NCBI RefSeq assembly: GCF_001278755.1 | Contig: NZ_CP012601.1 | Span: 2,356,001-2,420,000 of the forward strand | From: Bacillus sp. FJAT-22090 | Lineage (GTDB): Bacteria > Bacillota > Bacilli > Bacillales_A > Planococcaceae | Direction of reading: 5' to 3' | Length of the DNA stretch: 64,000 nucleotides | Shown here: positions 1 to 8,581 of the stretch, piece after piece | How the letters are laid out: every line of letters starts with the position of its first letter | Numbering within the stretch: position 1 is the first letter of the stretch | Notes under the pieces: model-generated | What the model saw: the letters and a program-made list of their open reading frames with translations, nothing else | The model's database searches: none | What the model was told of the DNA's origin: nothing | Translations under genes and position numbers: made by a program

Positions 1-648
1 AGCTGGAATTGATGGTGTAACTGCTTCTACTTTGTTTTCACCGGGAGTTGTTCCACCGTTATCCATTGTGTGAGAACCTAAATTTGAAGCATCGTTGGTA
101 GGAAGTGACGCCCATTCAGCCGATGCAGAAAAGGAATCATTTATTATTTTATCGCCATTTGTAATGTTACTATTTCTAACTAATGTAGTATCTGTTCCGA
201 AATTGCTTCTTTGTCCAACTTGACCAAAGGAATCGACTACTTCACCTGATCTTCTTAATACAAGAGCATCATCACCATTAAAATTGATAACGCTAATATT
301 TTCTAAATTTCCTTTGCTTTTAATATCTGTACTTGCATCTTTGTGATATAAAACATATGTCTTCCCATTTTCCAATGCTCCAGATAATTTTAATGTAGCG
401 GTAGTTGCCGTAGCACCATTTGCATAAAGCTCAAGTGAATAATCGCTTAAGTTAATAGATGTCCCTGTGCCATTGTAAAGTTCAATAGCTTTATTAAAAC
501 CACTTCCCTCAATATACTCTGAAATAATTAAATCTGAAGCATTAGTTGCAGCAACAGTAGTTGATGGAAACGTAGGTAAGACTAGACTTGCTATTAAACT
601 TGCAGATAAAAAAGCATTAAAGGGTTTTTTCCAAGTACTTTTCCTCAT
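1..648 (-). CDS. secreted lamin-tail-domain (LTD) protein, 3' end outside window
   Basis: The reading frame is open from an ATG at 646-648 to the window edge, so 216 codons are visible and the C-terminus is missing. A good Shine-Dalgarno (AAAAAAGGAGAA) lies about 8 bases upstream. The first ~33 residues form a signal peptide (basic MRKSTWKK, hydrophobic core, cleavage near TVAA). The next ~120 residues look like an LTD fold: SDLIISEYIEGSGFNKAIEL, a YSLELY strand and a DDALVLRR strand. LTD domains occur in secreted nucleases and phosphatases of Bacillales such as YhcR/ExeM-type enzymes. A nuclease or nucleotidase domain could therefore follow beyond the window, but this cannot be seen. The gene is co-oriented with the nucleotidase gene upstream of it. 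Confidence 0.75.
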   Translation of the reverse strand, partial: MRKSTWKKPFNAFLSASLIASLVLPTFPSTTVAATNASDLIISEYIEGSGFNKAIELYNGTGTSINLSDYSLELYANGATATTATLKLSGALENGKTYVLYHKDASTDIKSKGNLENISVINFNGDDALVLRRSGEVVDSFGQVGQRSNFGTDTTLVRNSNITNGDKIINDSFSASAEWASLPTNDASNLGSHTMDNGGTTPGENKVEAVTPSIPA

Positions 649-692
649 CTATATAATTCTCCTTTTTTATTAGCAATTTTTGTAATCAATTT

Positions 693-716
693 AGAAAGCC
701 TCCTAGTAGGCTTTCT
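693..716 (-). terminator. short hairpin after the nucleotidase gene
   Basis: A perfect 9-bp stem (AGAAAGCCT/AGGCTTTCT) with a 6-base loop starts just past the stop of the minus-strand nucleotidase gene. The following minus-strand sequence is A/T-rich but has no clean U-run, so termination may be weak. Confidence 0.5.
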
Positions 717-723
717 ATAGAAT

Positions 724-2850
724 CTATAGAATCATTTCCCCGTCTACTGTTAAACCTTCTAAGTCAAAATTTATCCCTTCTATCCCAGAGAGGTCTACAT
801 TTCCAGTAACCTTTACGTTTGAAATAGATAATGTTTCTTTTGGAGTACCAATTAATATTAAATTGCCTTTAATGACTGCATTTTCTAGTTTCTCCGCATC
901 TGTAACAATTACGGTAACGTCACCTTCATAAACCTTTGGTGTTTCTACTGTGCCTGAAAAATCTTCCGCAGCAATAGGTTCTTTCACTCGATCTTTAACA
1001 TCTACAATTCGTCCTTCAATTTTAGTAGGTATTTTTTCTAAAGATTTTAAATGATCTCTAAAGTTTTCCCAATCGGAAAGGCCAAGGTCATTTACTTTAC
1101 CAGCATCGTAGAGTTTCTTGAAGACTGTGTAATTGTCTCCACCTTGTGCTGTAAAGTAGTTAGTTGCAACTGTGTAAGTCTCATTATCTTGAATTTCAAC
1201 ATATTCGCCTTTACCTTTTTCATAAGAAATTGACACTACGCGTTCCCCTTTTGGCTTAGAGGAATCAAATTCTACTTTTGCTCCAGCAACATGTAAGAAG
1301 CCACCATTTTCTAATGGGTATACACCAAAACTTGTTTCAAATGCTTGTTTTAATTCAGCACCCGTAATCTCCATTGTTGATAAAGTATTGCCGAAAGGTA
1401 AAACTGTGATTACTTCACCAACAGTTATTGGACCTACTCCAATCTCTGAACGAATCCCCCCACCGTTTTGGAACGCCATGATAACCTTAGGATTAATTGA
1501 TTTAGCTTTTGCCAACATACCATCTGCAATAAGATTTCCTAATATTGTTTCATTCTTACGCACACTTGGTTTTGTATTATCACCATTTGTACGAGGATTT
1601 TCTAACACTACATCTGTAGACACTCCTATCTCCGTTTTAGCTATCTCATCCACTCTTGGTTTGTATTTGCCAAGAATTGTTTTAGCTTCAGGATCCTCTG
1701 CTAGTTTTCCAACCTCAATCAACTTTCCGTCTTGTCCAACAATTTTTCCCTTTTTATCAAACTCTATATTTAGCGTTCCTAGGTAATCCCCTTGAGAAGA
1801 TGCTTGAACGATAATTGTTTTGTCCTTCGCTACTCCCTTTTCATCCTTATCTATAATTACAGGAGCATCTAGTTTTGTATGACTATGTCCACCAATAATG
1901 ACATCAATTCCATCAACATGAGCAGCCAATGCTAGATCATTATCCACTTCAGGATTGTCATCATATCCAATATGAGTCACAGCTACAATTTTGTTCACTC
2001 CCATTTTTTCAAATGCTTTAACTGCTTTTTCTGCTTCTTCCATATAGTTTGAAAAAGTTACTTTTCCTGGACTTGAAAGACCTTTTGTTTCAGCAGTGGT
2101 TAACCCGAAGAAACCAACTTTTTGCCCATTAATTTCTTTCACAATACCATTATAAATTTCCCCATCTTTTGGCTTACTTGAGATCAAATCACTGAATAAT
2201 CCTCGAAATTTATCATCTGCTGAAAAATCTGCATTTGCACTAACAAATGAGAACTTAGCTCCTTTAATGAATTCTGCTAATGCTTGATGTCCTTCTGGAG
2301 TAGAGCCAAGATCGAACTCATGGTTACCAAATGTCATCAAGTCATAGCCTGCGAGATTCATAAACTCTAAATCTGCTTGACCCTTATACTCGTTAAAATA
2401 AAGTGTTCCGGAGAAAACATCTCCTGCATCTATAAGAAGGGCATTCGGTTTTTGCTTACGAAATTCTTTTATAGCTGTAATTCGTTTAGTAGCAGTTTCC
2501 ACTTTTGCGTGGGTATCGTTCGTATGCATCAATGACAGTTCAAATGTGGTATTTTTACCACCGCCATTATTTCCTCCACCATTGTTATTCCCACCGTTAT
2601 TACTCCCACCATTGTTGTTGCCACCGTTATTACTCCCACCATTGTTGTTGCCACCGTTATTACTACCGCCATTGTTATTTCCACCATTGTTACTTCCACC
2701 ATTATTGTTTTTAGCAACTTTCAAGTCTGTTCTTGCCTGGTTCACCAATTCTTCTAACGTGGTATTTGCATAGCCAACGTTTGTAGAAGCTAATAGAGTT
2801 GTAGCAAGAACTGTGGCGATTACAGACTTTTTAATCGTATTTTTTTTCAT
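724..2850 (-). CDS. secreted bifunctional metallophosphatase/5'-nucleotidase with Gly-Asn-rich linker
   Basis: UshA-type 5'-nucleotidase, 708 aa, expected outside the cell releasing phosphate from nucleotides. Order: signal peptide (residues 1-29), a short segment, a low-complexity GGNNNGGSNN linker (about 48-100), a calcineurin-like phosphatase domain with metal motifs MHTNDTHAKVE, DAGDVFSG, FGNHEFDLG, THIGYDD and GGHSHTK, then a 5'-nucleotidase C-terminal domain with NGGGIRSE and LPFGNTL. A ~60-residue tail with beta-strand-like repeats follows. The first ~45 residues closely match the start of the 865-aa phosphodiesterase near 25.2 kb. That protein continues into an SbsC-type wall-binding domain, whereas here the linker takes its place. 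A GGAGG site precedes the ATG. Substrate specificity cannot be told from sequence. Confidence 0.9.
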   Translation of the reverse strand: MKKNTIKKSVIATVLATTLLASTNVGYANTTLEELVNQARTDLKVAKNNNGGSNNGGNNNGGSNNGGNNNGGSNNGGNNNGGSNNGGNNNGGGNNGGGKNTTFELSLMHTNDTHAKVETATKRITAIKEFRKQKPNALLIDAGDVFSGTLYFNEYKGQADLEFMNLAGYDLMTFGNHEFDLGSTPEGHQALAEFIKGAKFSFVSANADFSADDKFRGLFSDLISSKPKDGEIYNGIVKEINGQKVGFFGLTTAETKGLSSPGKVTFSNYMEEAEKAVKAFEKMGVNKIVAVTHIGYDDNPEVDNDLALAAHVDGIDVIIGGHSHTKLDAPVIIDKDEKGVAKDKTIIVQASSQGDYLGTLNIEFDKKGKIVGQDGKLIEVGKLAEDPEAKTILGKYKPRVDEIAKTEIGVSTDVVLENPRTNGDNTKPSVRKNETILGNLIADGMLAKAKSINPKVIMAFQNGGGIRSEIGVGPITVGEVITVLPFGNTLSTMEITGAELKQAFETSFGVYPLENGGFLHVAGAKVEFDSSKPKGERVVSISYEKGKGEYVEIQDNETYTVATNYFTAQGGDNYTVFKKLYDAGKVNDLGLSDWENFRDHLKSLEKIPTKIEGRIVDVKDRVKEPIAAEDFSGTVETPKVYEGDVTVIVTDAEKLENAVIKGNLILIGTPKETLSISNVKVTGNVDLSGIEGINFDLEGLTVDGEMIL
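2551..2709 (-). repeat. in-gene simple repeat coding Gly/Asn/Ser linker
   Basis: Imperfect tandem units of 15 and 30 bp (coding GGNNN and GGSNN) occupy the 5' part of the nucleotidase gene. Such DNA can gain or lose units by slippage without changing frame, so linker length may vary between strains. The complementary strands show spurious open frames of low complexity. Confidence 0.9.
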
Positions 2851-3024
2851 AGTTTCCCTCCTACCGGTATTTGTAAATCTTATTCATAGAAATTTAAAAT
2901 AGTACAGAACTTCTTAAATGTAATTATATTAAATATTAATTACAATCTGAAAATTATTAAAAGTGAGTAAACTTATATTTACAATTGTATAAACTATGAG
3001 AATTTTATAGTAAAAATCACACAA

Positions 3025-3069
3025 AAAAGTGCTATTCCATTGGAGTTTTATCCAAAGAATAGCACTTTT
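3025..3069 (-). terminator. intrinsic terminator of the DUF457 gene
   Basis: A 13-bp perfect stem (AAAAGTGCTATTC/GAATAGCACTTTT) is followed on the minus strand by a T-rich run. It starts 6 bases past the stop of the upstream minus-strand gene. The A-rich flank on the other side would also allow termination from the opposite direction. Confidence 0.85.
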
Positions 3070-3074
3070 CATTA

Positions 3075-3554
3075 TTAATAGTTATTTACAAACGCTTCAT
3101 AACCAAAATAGACAGATAGTAGAGATAACGCAGCAAATACTACATATTCTACTGATCCACCAGTTCTCGTTGTGAGAGGAAAACGAATTGTTACCTTCAA
3201 AGGAAACAATAGTTTGATCCCATTTTTAGTTGCCATATCCAAAATATAATGACTAACCATCCCAACTAATATCCCTGCTGTCACCGACTCGTTTTTCATG
3301 AATGTTGTTAATAAAACCCCTATTAGAAATAAAAATAACAAACTATGCGTAAAAGACCGATGCCCAAAGATTGTATTGATAACCTTTGAAACGATCGGAA
3401 GCTTCCGACCGATGGTGCTACCCCCATGGCAAATATCTGGAATCAATGCCCCTACGACACCCGCTCCCAGTAAAATCACCGGATCATAATGGGAGACTTG
3501 TGCAAAAGCAAGACTTGCTGCAATACCGCCTACGATGTGTGTGTTTCCTGTCAT
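3075..3554 (-). CDS. DUF457/YdjM-family membrane-bound metal-dependent hydrolase
   Basis: 159-aa integral membrane protein. The family signature is visible: an N-terminal TGNTHIVGG motif, a central HRSFTHSLL motif and SHYILDMAT near residue 100, supplying His/Asp residues of a probable metal site. Four hydrophobic segments surround these motifs. The family is annotated as a predicted membrane metal-dependent hydrolase; its substrate is not established. The ATG has an AAAGGAGAA ribosome binding site. The gene stands alone between terminators, with a long palindrome ~110 bp upstream. Confidence 0.85.
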   Translation of the reverse strand: MTGNTHIVGGIAASLAFAQVSHYDPVILLGAGVVGALIPDICHGGSTIGRKLPIVSKVINTIFGHRSFTHSLLFLFLIGVLLTTFMKNESVTAGILVGMVSHYILDMATKNGIKLLFPLKVTIRFPLTTRTGGSVEYVVFAALSLLSVYFGYEAFVNNY

Positions 3555-3660
3555 GCTTGTAATTCTCCTTTAGTTAATAAGTCAATTATCACTTTACACT
3601 ATGCTAACAAAAGAAATAAAGAGCCATCGAACCTATATTCGTATTTTTTTATAGATTTCC

Positions 3661-3711
3661 ATATGACAAAGATGTTACTGGTGCCTGGCACCAGTAACAT
3701 CTTTGTCATAT
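3661..3711. repeat. 51-bp perfect palindrome (25-bp arms, 1-base centre), copy 1
   Basis: The arms are exactly complementary around the central T at 3686. The inner 12 bases of each arm, GTTACTGGTGCC and its complement, are shared with the palindrome at 25420-25474, whereas the outer arms are unrelated in sequence. No T-run follows on either strand, so it is not a typical terminator. The surrounding 361-bp gap (3555-3915) also holds a terminator and an inverted repeat but no gene. Confidence 0.9.
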
Positions 3712-3749
3712 AACTCCTTTATCTATCTTTTCTTTTTAATACAAAAACA

Positions 3750-3782
3750 AAAAAGCGACCGAAGTGAGTATCTTCTAGTCGC
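3750..3782 (-). terminator. intrinsic terminator downstream of comK
   Basis: GCGAC...GTCGC stem extended by GAAG/CTTC, followed on the minus strand by TTTTTTG. It lies ~135 bp beyond the comK stop and is the first good terminator on that strand. Confidence 0.65.
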
Positions 3783-3882
3783 ACGTCCTTCTATTTCTTT
3801 TCAAATCTCTTTCTATAACACTTCAACATTCTCATTTTATATAGGAGACAATTTTTAGTGGTAGATGTTTATGCGAAATGTA

Positions 3883-3925
3883 TCGTGATTTAATAGGATC
3901 ATTTCCTATTTATTTTTAATCACGA
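3883..3925. repeat. bulged inverted repeat overlapping the 3' end of comK
   Basis: ATCGTGATT and AATCACGAT form outer arms and AATAGGA/TCCTATT form inner arms. The structure overlaps the last codons of comK. No U-run follows, so a role in mRNA 3'-end stability is as likely as termination. Confidence 0.5.
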
Positions 3926-4368
3926 TGGATCGTGCGGTAGGTGTCGATCGTGGCGTGAAGCCTCTGCTTTTGTTTTAATAATACATTTTTAGATACATGA
4001 ACGATATAAGCTTCGCCATTACTAAAGGTCACTTTAGATTTCCCTTTTCCAAGAGATTCAACTTCAAAATGATGATTAAAGATCCAAACACACTCCAGGT
4101 TTTTATAGGAAATCGTTGGGAAAGCAGCTATCCCATTCGGATCAATGAGAAGAGGTGTCTTCACAAAATAATTCATCATCTTTTTAATCGCTTGAATTCG
4201 CCCTTCTAAAGTAGATGCATAGGGAATACAAGCATTTGCCAATAGTTGTTGAACGGACAATGGTGAATAATAGACTCCATACGTCTTAATGATTTTAGAT
4301 TTGTAAACTCCAGTAAACACTGATTTAAGCATTAAAGTGTTTTTATCAATTAAAAAACATTTCTTCAA
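3916..4368 (-). CDS. comK: ComK-family competence transcription factor
   Basis: 150-aa homologue of ComK, the master activator of competence genes in Bacillus. The diagnostic block is present around residues 70-100: PLLIDPNGIAAFPTI aligns with the PIMVDPSNQIFLFPTL region I recall for B. subtilis ComK. It is followed by a W-containing segment and a VTFSNG motif. The protein is shorter than B. subtilis ComK (about 190 aa) at the C-terminus. The start is TTG with an AGGAGGA site spaced ~6 bases, because no ATG fits. It is divergent from a small sigma factor gene across a 268-bp intergenic region that must hold both promoters. Whether it drives DNA uptake cannot be judged here. Confidence 0.85.
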   Translation of the reverse strand: MKKCFLIDKNTLMLKSVFTGVYKSKIIKTYGVYYSPLSVQQLLANACIPYASTLEGRIQAIKKMMNYFVKTPLLIDPNGIAAFPTISYKNLECVWIFNHHFEVESLGKGKSKVTFSNGEAYIVHVSKNVLLKQKQRLHATIDTYRTIHRD

Positions 4369-4636
4369 TAATATCCTCCTTTTCCTCCTATAGCATCATC
4401 CTACCAAATATCCATATACTTGTATAGTCTAATTATACTGAATATATGTAATTGTTTGAATTATTAATAGTTATTAGGCATTTATTCCAATATAAAACAA
4501 TTCATTTAAGTAAGGAAAACGTATAGTTTATCTTTAACAAACGCCCTAATAAACGATTAGATAAGAATACCAATCACATCTATGCTTAGCCTACCTAGGA
4601 ATAAATGAATCGTGCACGACTCCAAAGGAAAACCCA

Positions 4637-5125
4637 GTGAACTCGTTCGAAAAAATATTAACACAATATGAGCCCATGATTTCATCTTGCATCCGAAAAT
4701 TAAACATTTACAAAAATCATGATTTATACAAACAAGCAGGCAGAATCGCCTTATGGAAAGCATGGATAAAATTTGATGAAGCTAAAGGAGAATTTGCACC
4801 TTATGCATACCGCTGCATTTATGGGACCATCCTGGACGAATTAAAGAAAGAAAAACATGTAGAGGAAACAATTAATCCCATGGAAGATGAAAAACTTTCC
4901 TTTCTCTTAGAACATGTATTAGAAAGAAGTATCCAAAATGAGGATCTAAATCTTGCACTTGAACAGCTAACAACAAACGAACGCGCATTAATTCTTTGGA
5001 TCTTCGTCGAAGGTATCTCCCTCCAACAAGCAGCAACAAGAGCTGGAATAACCATTCCTGGAATTAAAAAAAGACGTGAACGGATGCTGAGAAAATTAAG
5101 AGAAATGATGCAGAACAAGAAATAA
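4637..5125 (+). CDS. small sigma-70 family sigma factor next to comK
   Basis: 162-aa RNA polymerase sigma factor with region 2 at about residues 30-75 (GRIALWKAWIKFDEAKGEF and YGTILDEL) and region 4 at about 105-155 (LEQLTTNERALILW, then a helix-turn-helix ending in RRERMLRKLREM). Regions 1.1 and 3 are absent, as in ECF, SigH/ComX-like and YvrI/Xpf-type factors. The GTG start at 4637 has an AAAGGA site; no closer ATG exists. No anti-sigma gene is adjacent. The divergent arrangement with comK suggests a role in competence or a related state, by analogy with SigH and ComK in Staphylococcus aureus. This is inference from position, not shown by sequence. Confidence 0.8.
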   Translation: MNSFEKILTQYEPMISSCIRKLNIYKNHDLYKQAGRIALWKAWIKFDEAKGEFAPYAYRCIYGTILDELKKEKHVEETINPMEDEKLSFLLEHVLERSIQNEDLNLALEQLTTNERALILWIFVEGISLQQAATRAGITIPGIKKRRERMLRKLREMMQNKK

Positions 5126-5240
5126 ATGAAGTCTCAAAGGTAAGTATCTTGCTATTCTAGAGAATAACTTGCGATATTATAGAAGCTAATAGGGCGGTAC
5201 ATTCTGTCAAACCCAAAAACCCGCTATGCCCAAGACATAA

Positions 5241-5277
5241 AACAACCACCTTCATATCATTTTGATAAGGAGGCGGT
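5241..5277 (-). terminator. terminator of the M14 peptidase gene
   Basis: Imperfect GC-rich stem (ACCGCCTCCTTATC with GATATGAAGGTGGT) followed on the minus strand by TGTTTTATG, 19 bases past the stop. Confidence 0.6.
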
Positions 5278-5296
5278 TCTTGTATATATTTCTTGG

Positions 5297-6490
5297 TTAA
5301 TTCGTCGGTTTAGATGAAGTAAGTGGAATCTTCTCATAGTCAGCTGGGTTCAAGTTTTCAACAGATCCATCTGCAACCCCTTTAATAATTGCGTCAAGGC
5401 CACGTTCAACCGATTTCACAAGTTGTCCTTTTTCCTTCTGTCCCATCATTTGTGTTTGCCCTCTCACCTCAAACAGCACCGTTCCACTTCCATTAAGCGC
5501 ATAGCTTCCAAGTGCAGTTCCCGGAAGATCAAGTCCTTGAGAATAGAGTGATATGTTCTTAAACTTTGAGTTTCCATAAGATTGAAGTTCATTATATACA
5601 GCAACGTTCAATTGTCTTGAAAAATCATAGTTATAGTTATCGGCAAATTGAGCATATTTTGCCCCTTCTGGTGTATTCGGATCTGGAACAAACTGTGCGG
5701 ATAACGATAGTGTCACTTCATCGGAAGTACCATCCACAAAATACATGCCTTGATGGTGAAGATCTATGAAGACATCTACGTTTCCATATTCCGATTTCAA
5801 TGCCTTGTATACATCACGTGAAGTTTGCGATTCTGGTGTGATAAACCATCCTGGCTTATTGGATGCCCCTGGGAAATCTTGAGCTGTTGGAACATAATTG
5901 AGATCAGGATTGAAATCCCTATTTACATCAAACCCAGGATTTTCACCATAGTTATAGCTTTGGCTAATCCCTCGATCTAGGTAGTTCCAAGAAGGTTTAG
6001 CGCTCGCTAGTTGTGGAAAGTCTTCTACTACTTCCGCCCAGGTCATGCTATTTCGACGCTTATCGGCTTCAGATGCATCTGGGTTCATCATCGGCATAAA
6101 AACAAGTGTCACTTCATCTCTTATTTGTTTTGCTTCCTTGGAATTGGCGGAAAGATTTTTGAGTAGATTCAAAATTGCCACCGTTCCAGTTTTCTCGTTT
6201 CCATGAATTTCACTTTGAATAAGAATTACTTTATCTCCAGTTCCAACCTTCACAGTGTATATATCTAAACCTTTATGAGATTGACCAGCAACATCAACCT
6301 GTAAAAGCCCTTTACTGGAAGCTTCCATTTGATATAAACTTTTTTTCAGTTCACTGTGACTTATAAAACCAGAAATTGAGTACTCATGATGATGTGTTTC
6401 TGAATCCACCTTTTCAGCCGCATAGGTAGGGAGAGCCAAACTTGTACACAAACCTAATATTCCAATTGCACTAACAATTTTCTTCTTCAA
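5297..6490 (-). CDS. secreted M14-family zinc carboxypeptidase
   Basis: 397 aa, exported by a signal peptide (MKKKIV... to the TYAAEK region). The M14 zinc site is visible as SEIHGNEKTGT (His and Glu ligands) and FIDLHHQGMY (third ligand). NPDASEADKRRNS, DVNRDFNPD and the catalytic Glu in LFEVRGQT follow the family order. The enzyme should remove C-terminal residues from peptides, or cleave peptidoglycan stem peptides, outside the cell. The start is TTG with AAGGAGTG eight bases upstream; there is no in-frame ATG at the correct distance. The gene is monocistronic with its own terminator. Confidence 0.9.
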   Translation of the reverse strand: MKKKIVSAIGILGLCTSLALPTYAAEKVDSETHHHEYSISGFISHSELKKSLYQMEASSKGLLQVDVAGQSHKGLDIYTVKVGTGDKVILIQSEIHGNEKTGTVAILNLLKNLSANSKEAKQIRDEVTLVFMPMMNPDASEADKRRNSMTWAEVVEDFPQLASAKPSWNYLDRGISQSYNYGENPGFDVNRDFNPDLNYVPTAQDFPGASNKPGWFITPESQTSRDVYKALKSEYGNVDVFIDLHHQGMYFVDGTSDEVTLSLSAQFVPDPNTPEGAKYAQFADNYNYDFSRQLNVAVYNELQSYGNSKFKNISLYSQGLDLPGTALGSYALNGSGTVLFEVRGQTQMMGQKEKGQLVKSVERGLDAIIKGVADGSVENLNPADYEKIPLTSSKPTN

Positions 6491-6723
6491 TCACATTCAC
6501 TCCTTCTATTTATCTATTTTCGTTTATAGATTATCAAAAGATTATTAAATAGTAAATATATTTTGAATATTTGAATATTTAGTAATATAAATGGATTTTC
6601 ACCCTATATCTTTAGAGACACGAAGGACTAATTATTTCGTCTATCGAAATGATAAAAATATTAGGTAAAATTAACCATTAGTCTTTTATTTAATCATCAA
6701 CCACAAAAGCTTCATAAACAAAC

Positions 6724-6748
6724 AAGCGTCCTTTTAAAAAGGACGCTT
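6724..6748 (-). terminator. terminator of the RNase H-like gene (possibly bidirectional)
   Basis: 12-bp perfect stem AAGCGTCCTTTT/AAAAGGACGCTT with T-rich sequence on both sides. It lies ~36 bp past the minus-strand stop. Confidence 0.75.
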
Positions 6749-6784
6749 TGTTGTTTTATTATCGATAATACTTCAAGTAATTAC

Positions 6785-7456
6785 TCACTTATCCACAACC
6801 ACTTCACTCGTAGCAATTATTTCAATACCATTCAACGCCTGCGTAGCCAACCGATCGGCTTCTGCATTCGCTTTTCGTTGCACCAATTCATACTCCGGTT
6901 GAATACCGAGGTCTTTGATTTTTTTCTCAATTTTGTCTGCCCAACTTGACAAGTCTTTTTCGACAACTGGCCATTCCTCGCTCAGATGATTAATTACTAC
7001 TTGAGAATCTCCAATGAACCTCACAGGTAAATGGTGAACATTCAAATTCTCAAGTTCCTGTAATCCCAAATGAAGTGCAGCATATTCCGCCTCGTTATTC
7101 GAAGTGAGCCCCACAGCAGAAGCATTCCGTCGTAATCTGTACGATTTACCGCTCTGCTCATAATAAATTACACAGCCTAACCCAGCCCTACTCGATTCCC
7201 GATCATATCCACCGTCGAAATAGACAGTTACATTATGCGGCTCTGTTTCAATTCCCTTTATATATTTTTTCAATTCTTTGATTGTCCAACTACTATCAAA
7301 ATTATCTAGAAACACCAAACTTTTCGTACGACCAGTTCGCTCCATATCTTCTGCTAGCATAAGAGCCTGTGCAGCTGGCATTTCATCAGTACGAAAGATT
7401 GTTTCTGCTCCCTTCGGCGTTTTATATGTCCATTCCATTCGAATCTTCATTTTCAT
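6785..7456 (-). CDS. ribonuclease H-like protein (YpeP type) with N-terminal extension
   Basis: 223 aa. Residues ~77-205 form an RNase HI domain with all four acidic positions: D in VYFDGGYD, E in TSNNEAEYAA, D in FIGDSQVV and D in ANAEADRLA. RNase HI cuts RNA in RNA-DNA hybrids. The first ~75 residues are a separate small domain (EWTYKTPKGAETIFRTDEM...) of the kind found in Bacillus YpeP-like proteins, with no substrate-binding function I can name. The ATG has a GGAGGA site. It stands alone between terminators. Confidence 0.85.
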   Translation of the reverse strand: MKMKIRMEWTYKTPKGAETIFRTDEMPAAQALMLAEDMERTGRTKSLVFLDNFDSSWTIKELKKYIKGIETEPHNVTVYFDGGYDRESSRAGLGCVIYYEQSGKSYRLRRNASAVGLTSNNEAEYAALHLGLQELENLNVHHLPVRFIGDSQVVINHLSEEWPVVEKDLSSWADKIEKKIKDLGIQPEYELVQRKANAEADRLATQALNGIEIIATSEVVVDK

Positions 7457-7793
7457 CCTCCTACCATTAACTTTCTTTTAGCTTATATACAAAATTAGTT
7501 TACCCAAGGCTCCCTTTAGTAAATCAGATGAAAGTTCATAAGATAAGTTTATTACTATCACAGGATTTAATAATAAACATCCATATTTTTTTATATTCTA
7601 ATGCCACGGAGAGGAATGAAAACCCAATTTGCTTGTAACTATGACTTCTCCTGAAAAAAAAGCGCTTGGAATTTAGAACCTTAAAGATCAAATGTAGATT
7701 TCCTTTCTACCGTTTTAACATCATGTAATCCCAAATAGCCAACGCTTTACATTAACTCCTTAGCTATATATCTTACACATTGTTAAAATATGG
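7457..7793. other. intergenic region without recognisable gene
   Basis: It holds the upstream region of the RNase H-like gene and no reading frame with family-like composition on either strand. A faint remnant cannot be excluded, but I recognise nothing. Confidence 0.5.
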
Positions 7794-7842
7794 AAGGGTC
7801 TGTCCCAAAAGTCACTATAAGTGACATACAGAACAGACCCTT
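7794..7842 (-). terminator. terminator of the PGI-like gene, possibly derived from an insertion-sequence end
   Basis: Outer arms AAGGGTCTGT/ACAGACCCTT enclose an inner AGTCACT/AGTGACA hairpin. The GGGTCTGTCCCAAAAGTCA string resembles terminal inverted repeats of some Firmicute insertion sequences. It lies 32 bp past the stop of the minus-strand gene. Confidence 0.6.
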
Positions 7843-7873
7843 TAACTATTTTTGACTTATAAATAGATGAAGT

Positions 7874-8527
7874 TTATTTTTGTGCAGATAAAATTTCTTT
7901 AGTAGCTTTATAAAGATTTTCTGTGCTGAGTTCATGATTATCTTCTAACAATACTAATGATGCCTCTTCACGCTTTTTTTGCAATGCTTCCACATCACAT
8001 CCAGCAACTGCTAGCGGTAACAATCCTACGGGAGAAATCTCCAAAGGTTTCTTAATCCTTGGAATCACGAATGTACGGTTTTCCCTCTCTGTCGCCAAAA
8101 CCTTGTAGGCATCATCATGGCCATCAGTAGTAACAATGACTCGGGAAGTCGATTCATAACTGTAGCGTCGTTCCATGTAAGCCCGCAATAGTCTATAGGC
8201 ACTGGGTGGTCCGTTTACAGAACCTGAATTGGATATAACATTAATGTATACGTCTTTGTATGCAATGTACTGGATCAATTGATTTATATAAAGTCCACTC
8301 CTATGTTCCCCAGCAAAAATAATCTCTGGAATATTTGCATCCGAGTTGAAATAGGCTTTTAATCCTTCGTAATACATCTTAGTGGCATAATATAATTCTC
8401 CAAACCCTGTAACGATTAGAATGGATGAATTATTTCGTATTTCTTCCGCCAACTCATTAATTGAACTTATAACTTGGTCATGATTCTCCCAAAAAACTAG
8501 ATTAGGTTGAATATTAGTTCCATTCAT
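7874..8527 (-). CDS. truncated and diverged glucose-6-phosphate isomerase-like (SIS fold) protein
   Basis: 217 aa, matching only the first half of phosphoglucose isomerase (~450 aa). Landmarks line up with PGI: LIVTGFGELYYATKMYYE in place of the glycine-rich GIGGSYLGARA loop, VYINVISNSGSVNGPP in place of NVISKSGTTTEPA, then VTTDGHDDAYKVLATE, RTFVIP and SPVGLLPLAVAGCDVEAL. The sugar-phosphate KSGTT residues and the C-terminal catalytic half are missing, so isomerase activity is unlikely. No neighbouring frame supplies the missing half. It may be a decaying duplicate or a protein reused for ligand binding. The frame is intact with a GAGGT site before the ATG, which argues for selection. It lies downstream of an RRNPP-like regulator. 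Confidence 0.7.
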   Translation of the reverse strand: MNGTNIQPNLVFWENHDQVISSINELAEEIRNNSSILIVTGFGELYYATKMYYEGLKAYFNSDANIPEIIFAGEHRSGLYINQLIQYIAYKDVYINVISNSGSVNGPPSAYRLLRAYMERRYSYESTSRVIVTTDGHDDAYKVLATERENRTFVIPRIKKPLEISPVGLLPLAVAGCDVEALQKKREEASLVLLEDNHELSTENLYKATKEILSAQK

Positions 8528-8581
8528 GCAATAACCTCATTTTTGTGGAGTACAAAATACTATATAAAGTATGTTTGCCTC

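Noticed and set aside
2505..2773. Low-complexity His/Tyr- or Leu/Pro-rich frames opposite the Gly-Asn linker
   Set aside because: They arise from the simple repeat read in other frames; no start signals or family likeness.
3661..3711. Palindrome as an intrinsic terminator
   Set aside because: No U-run follows on either strand, the stem is far longer than usual, and a separate good terminator lies nearby.
4557..5118. Minus-strand frames overlapping the sigma factor gene
   Set aside because: Composition is unlike protein and the plus strand encodes a clear sigma-70 family protein.
7874..8527. Active glucose-6-phosphate isomerase
   Set aside because: The sugar-phosphate loop residues and the whole C-terminal half are missing, so a functional pgi call is not supported.
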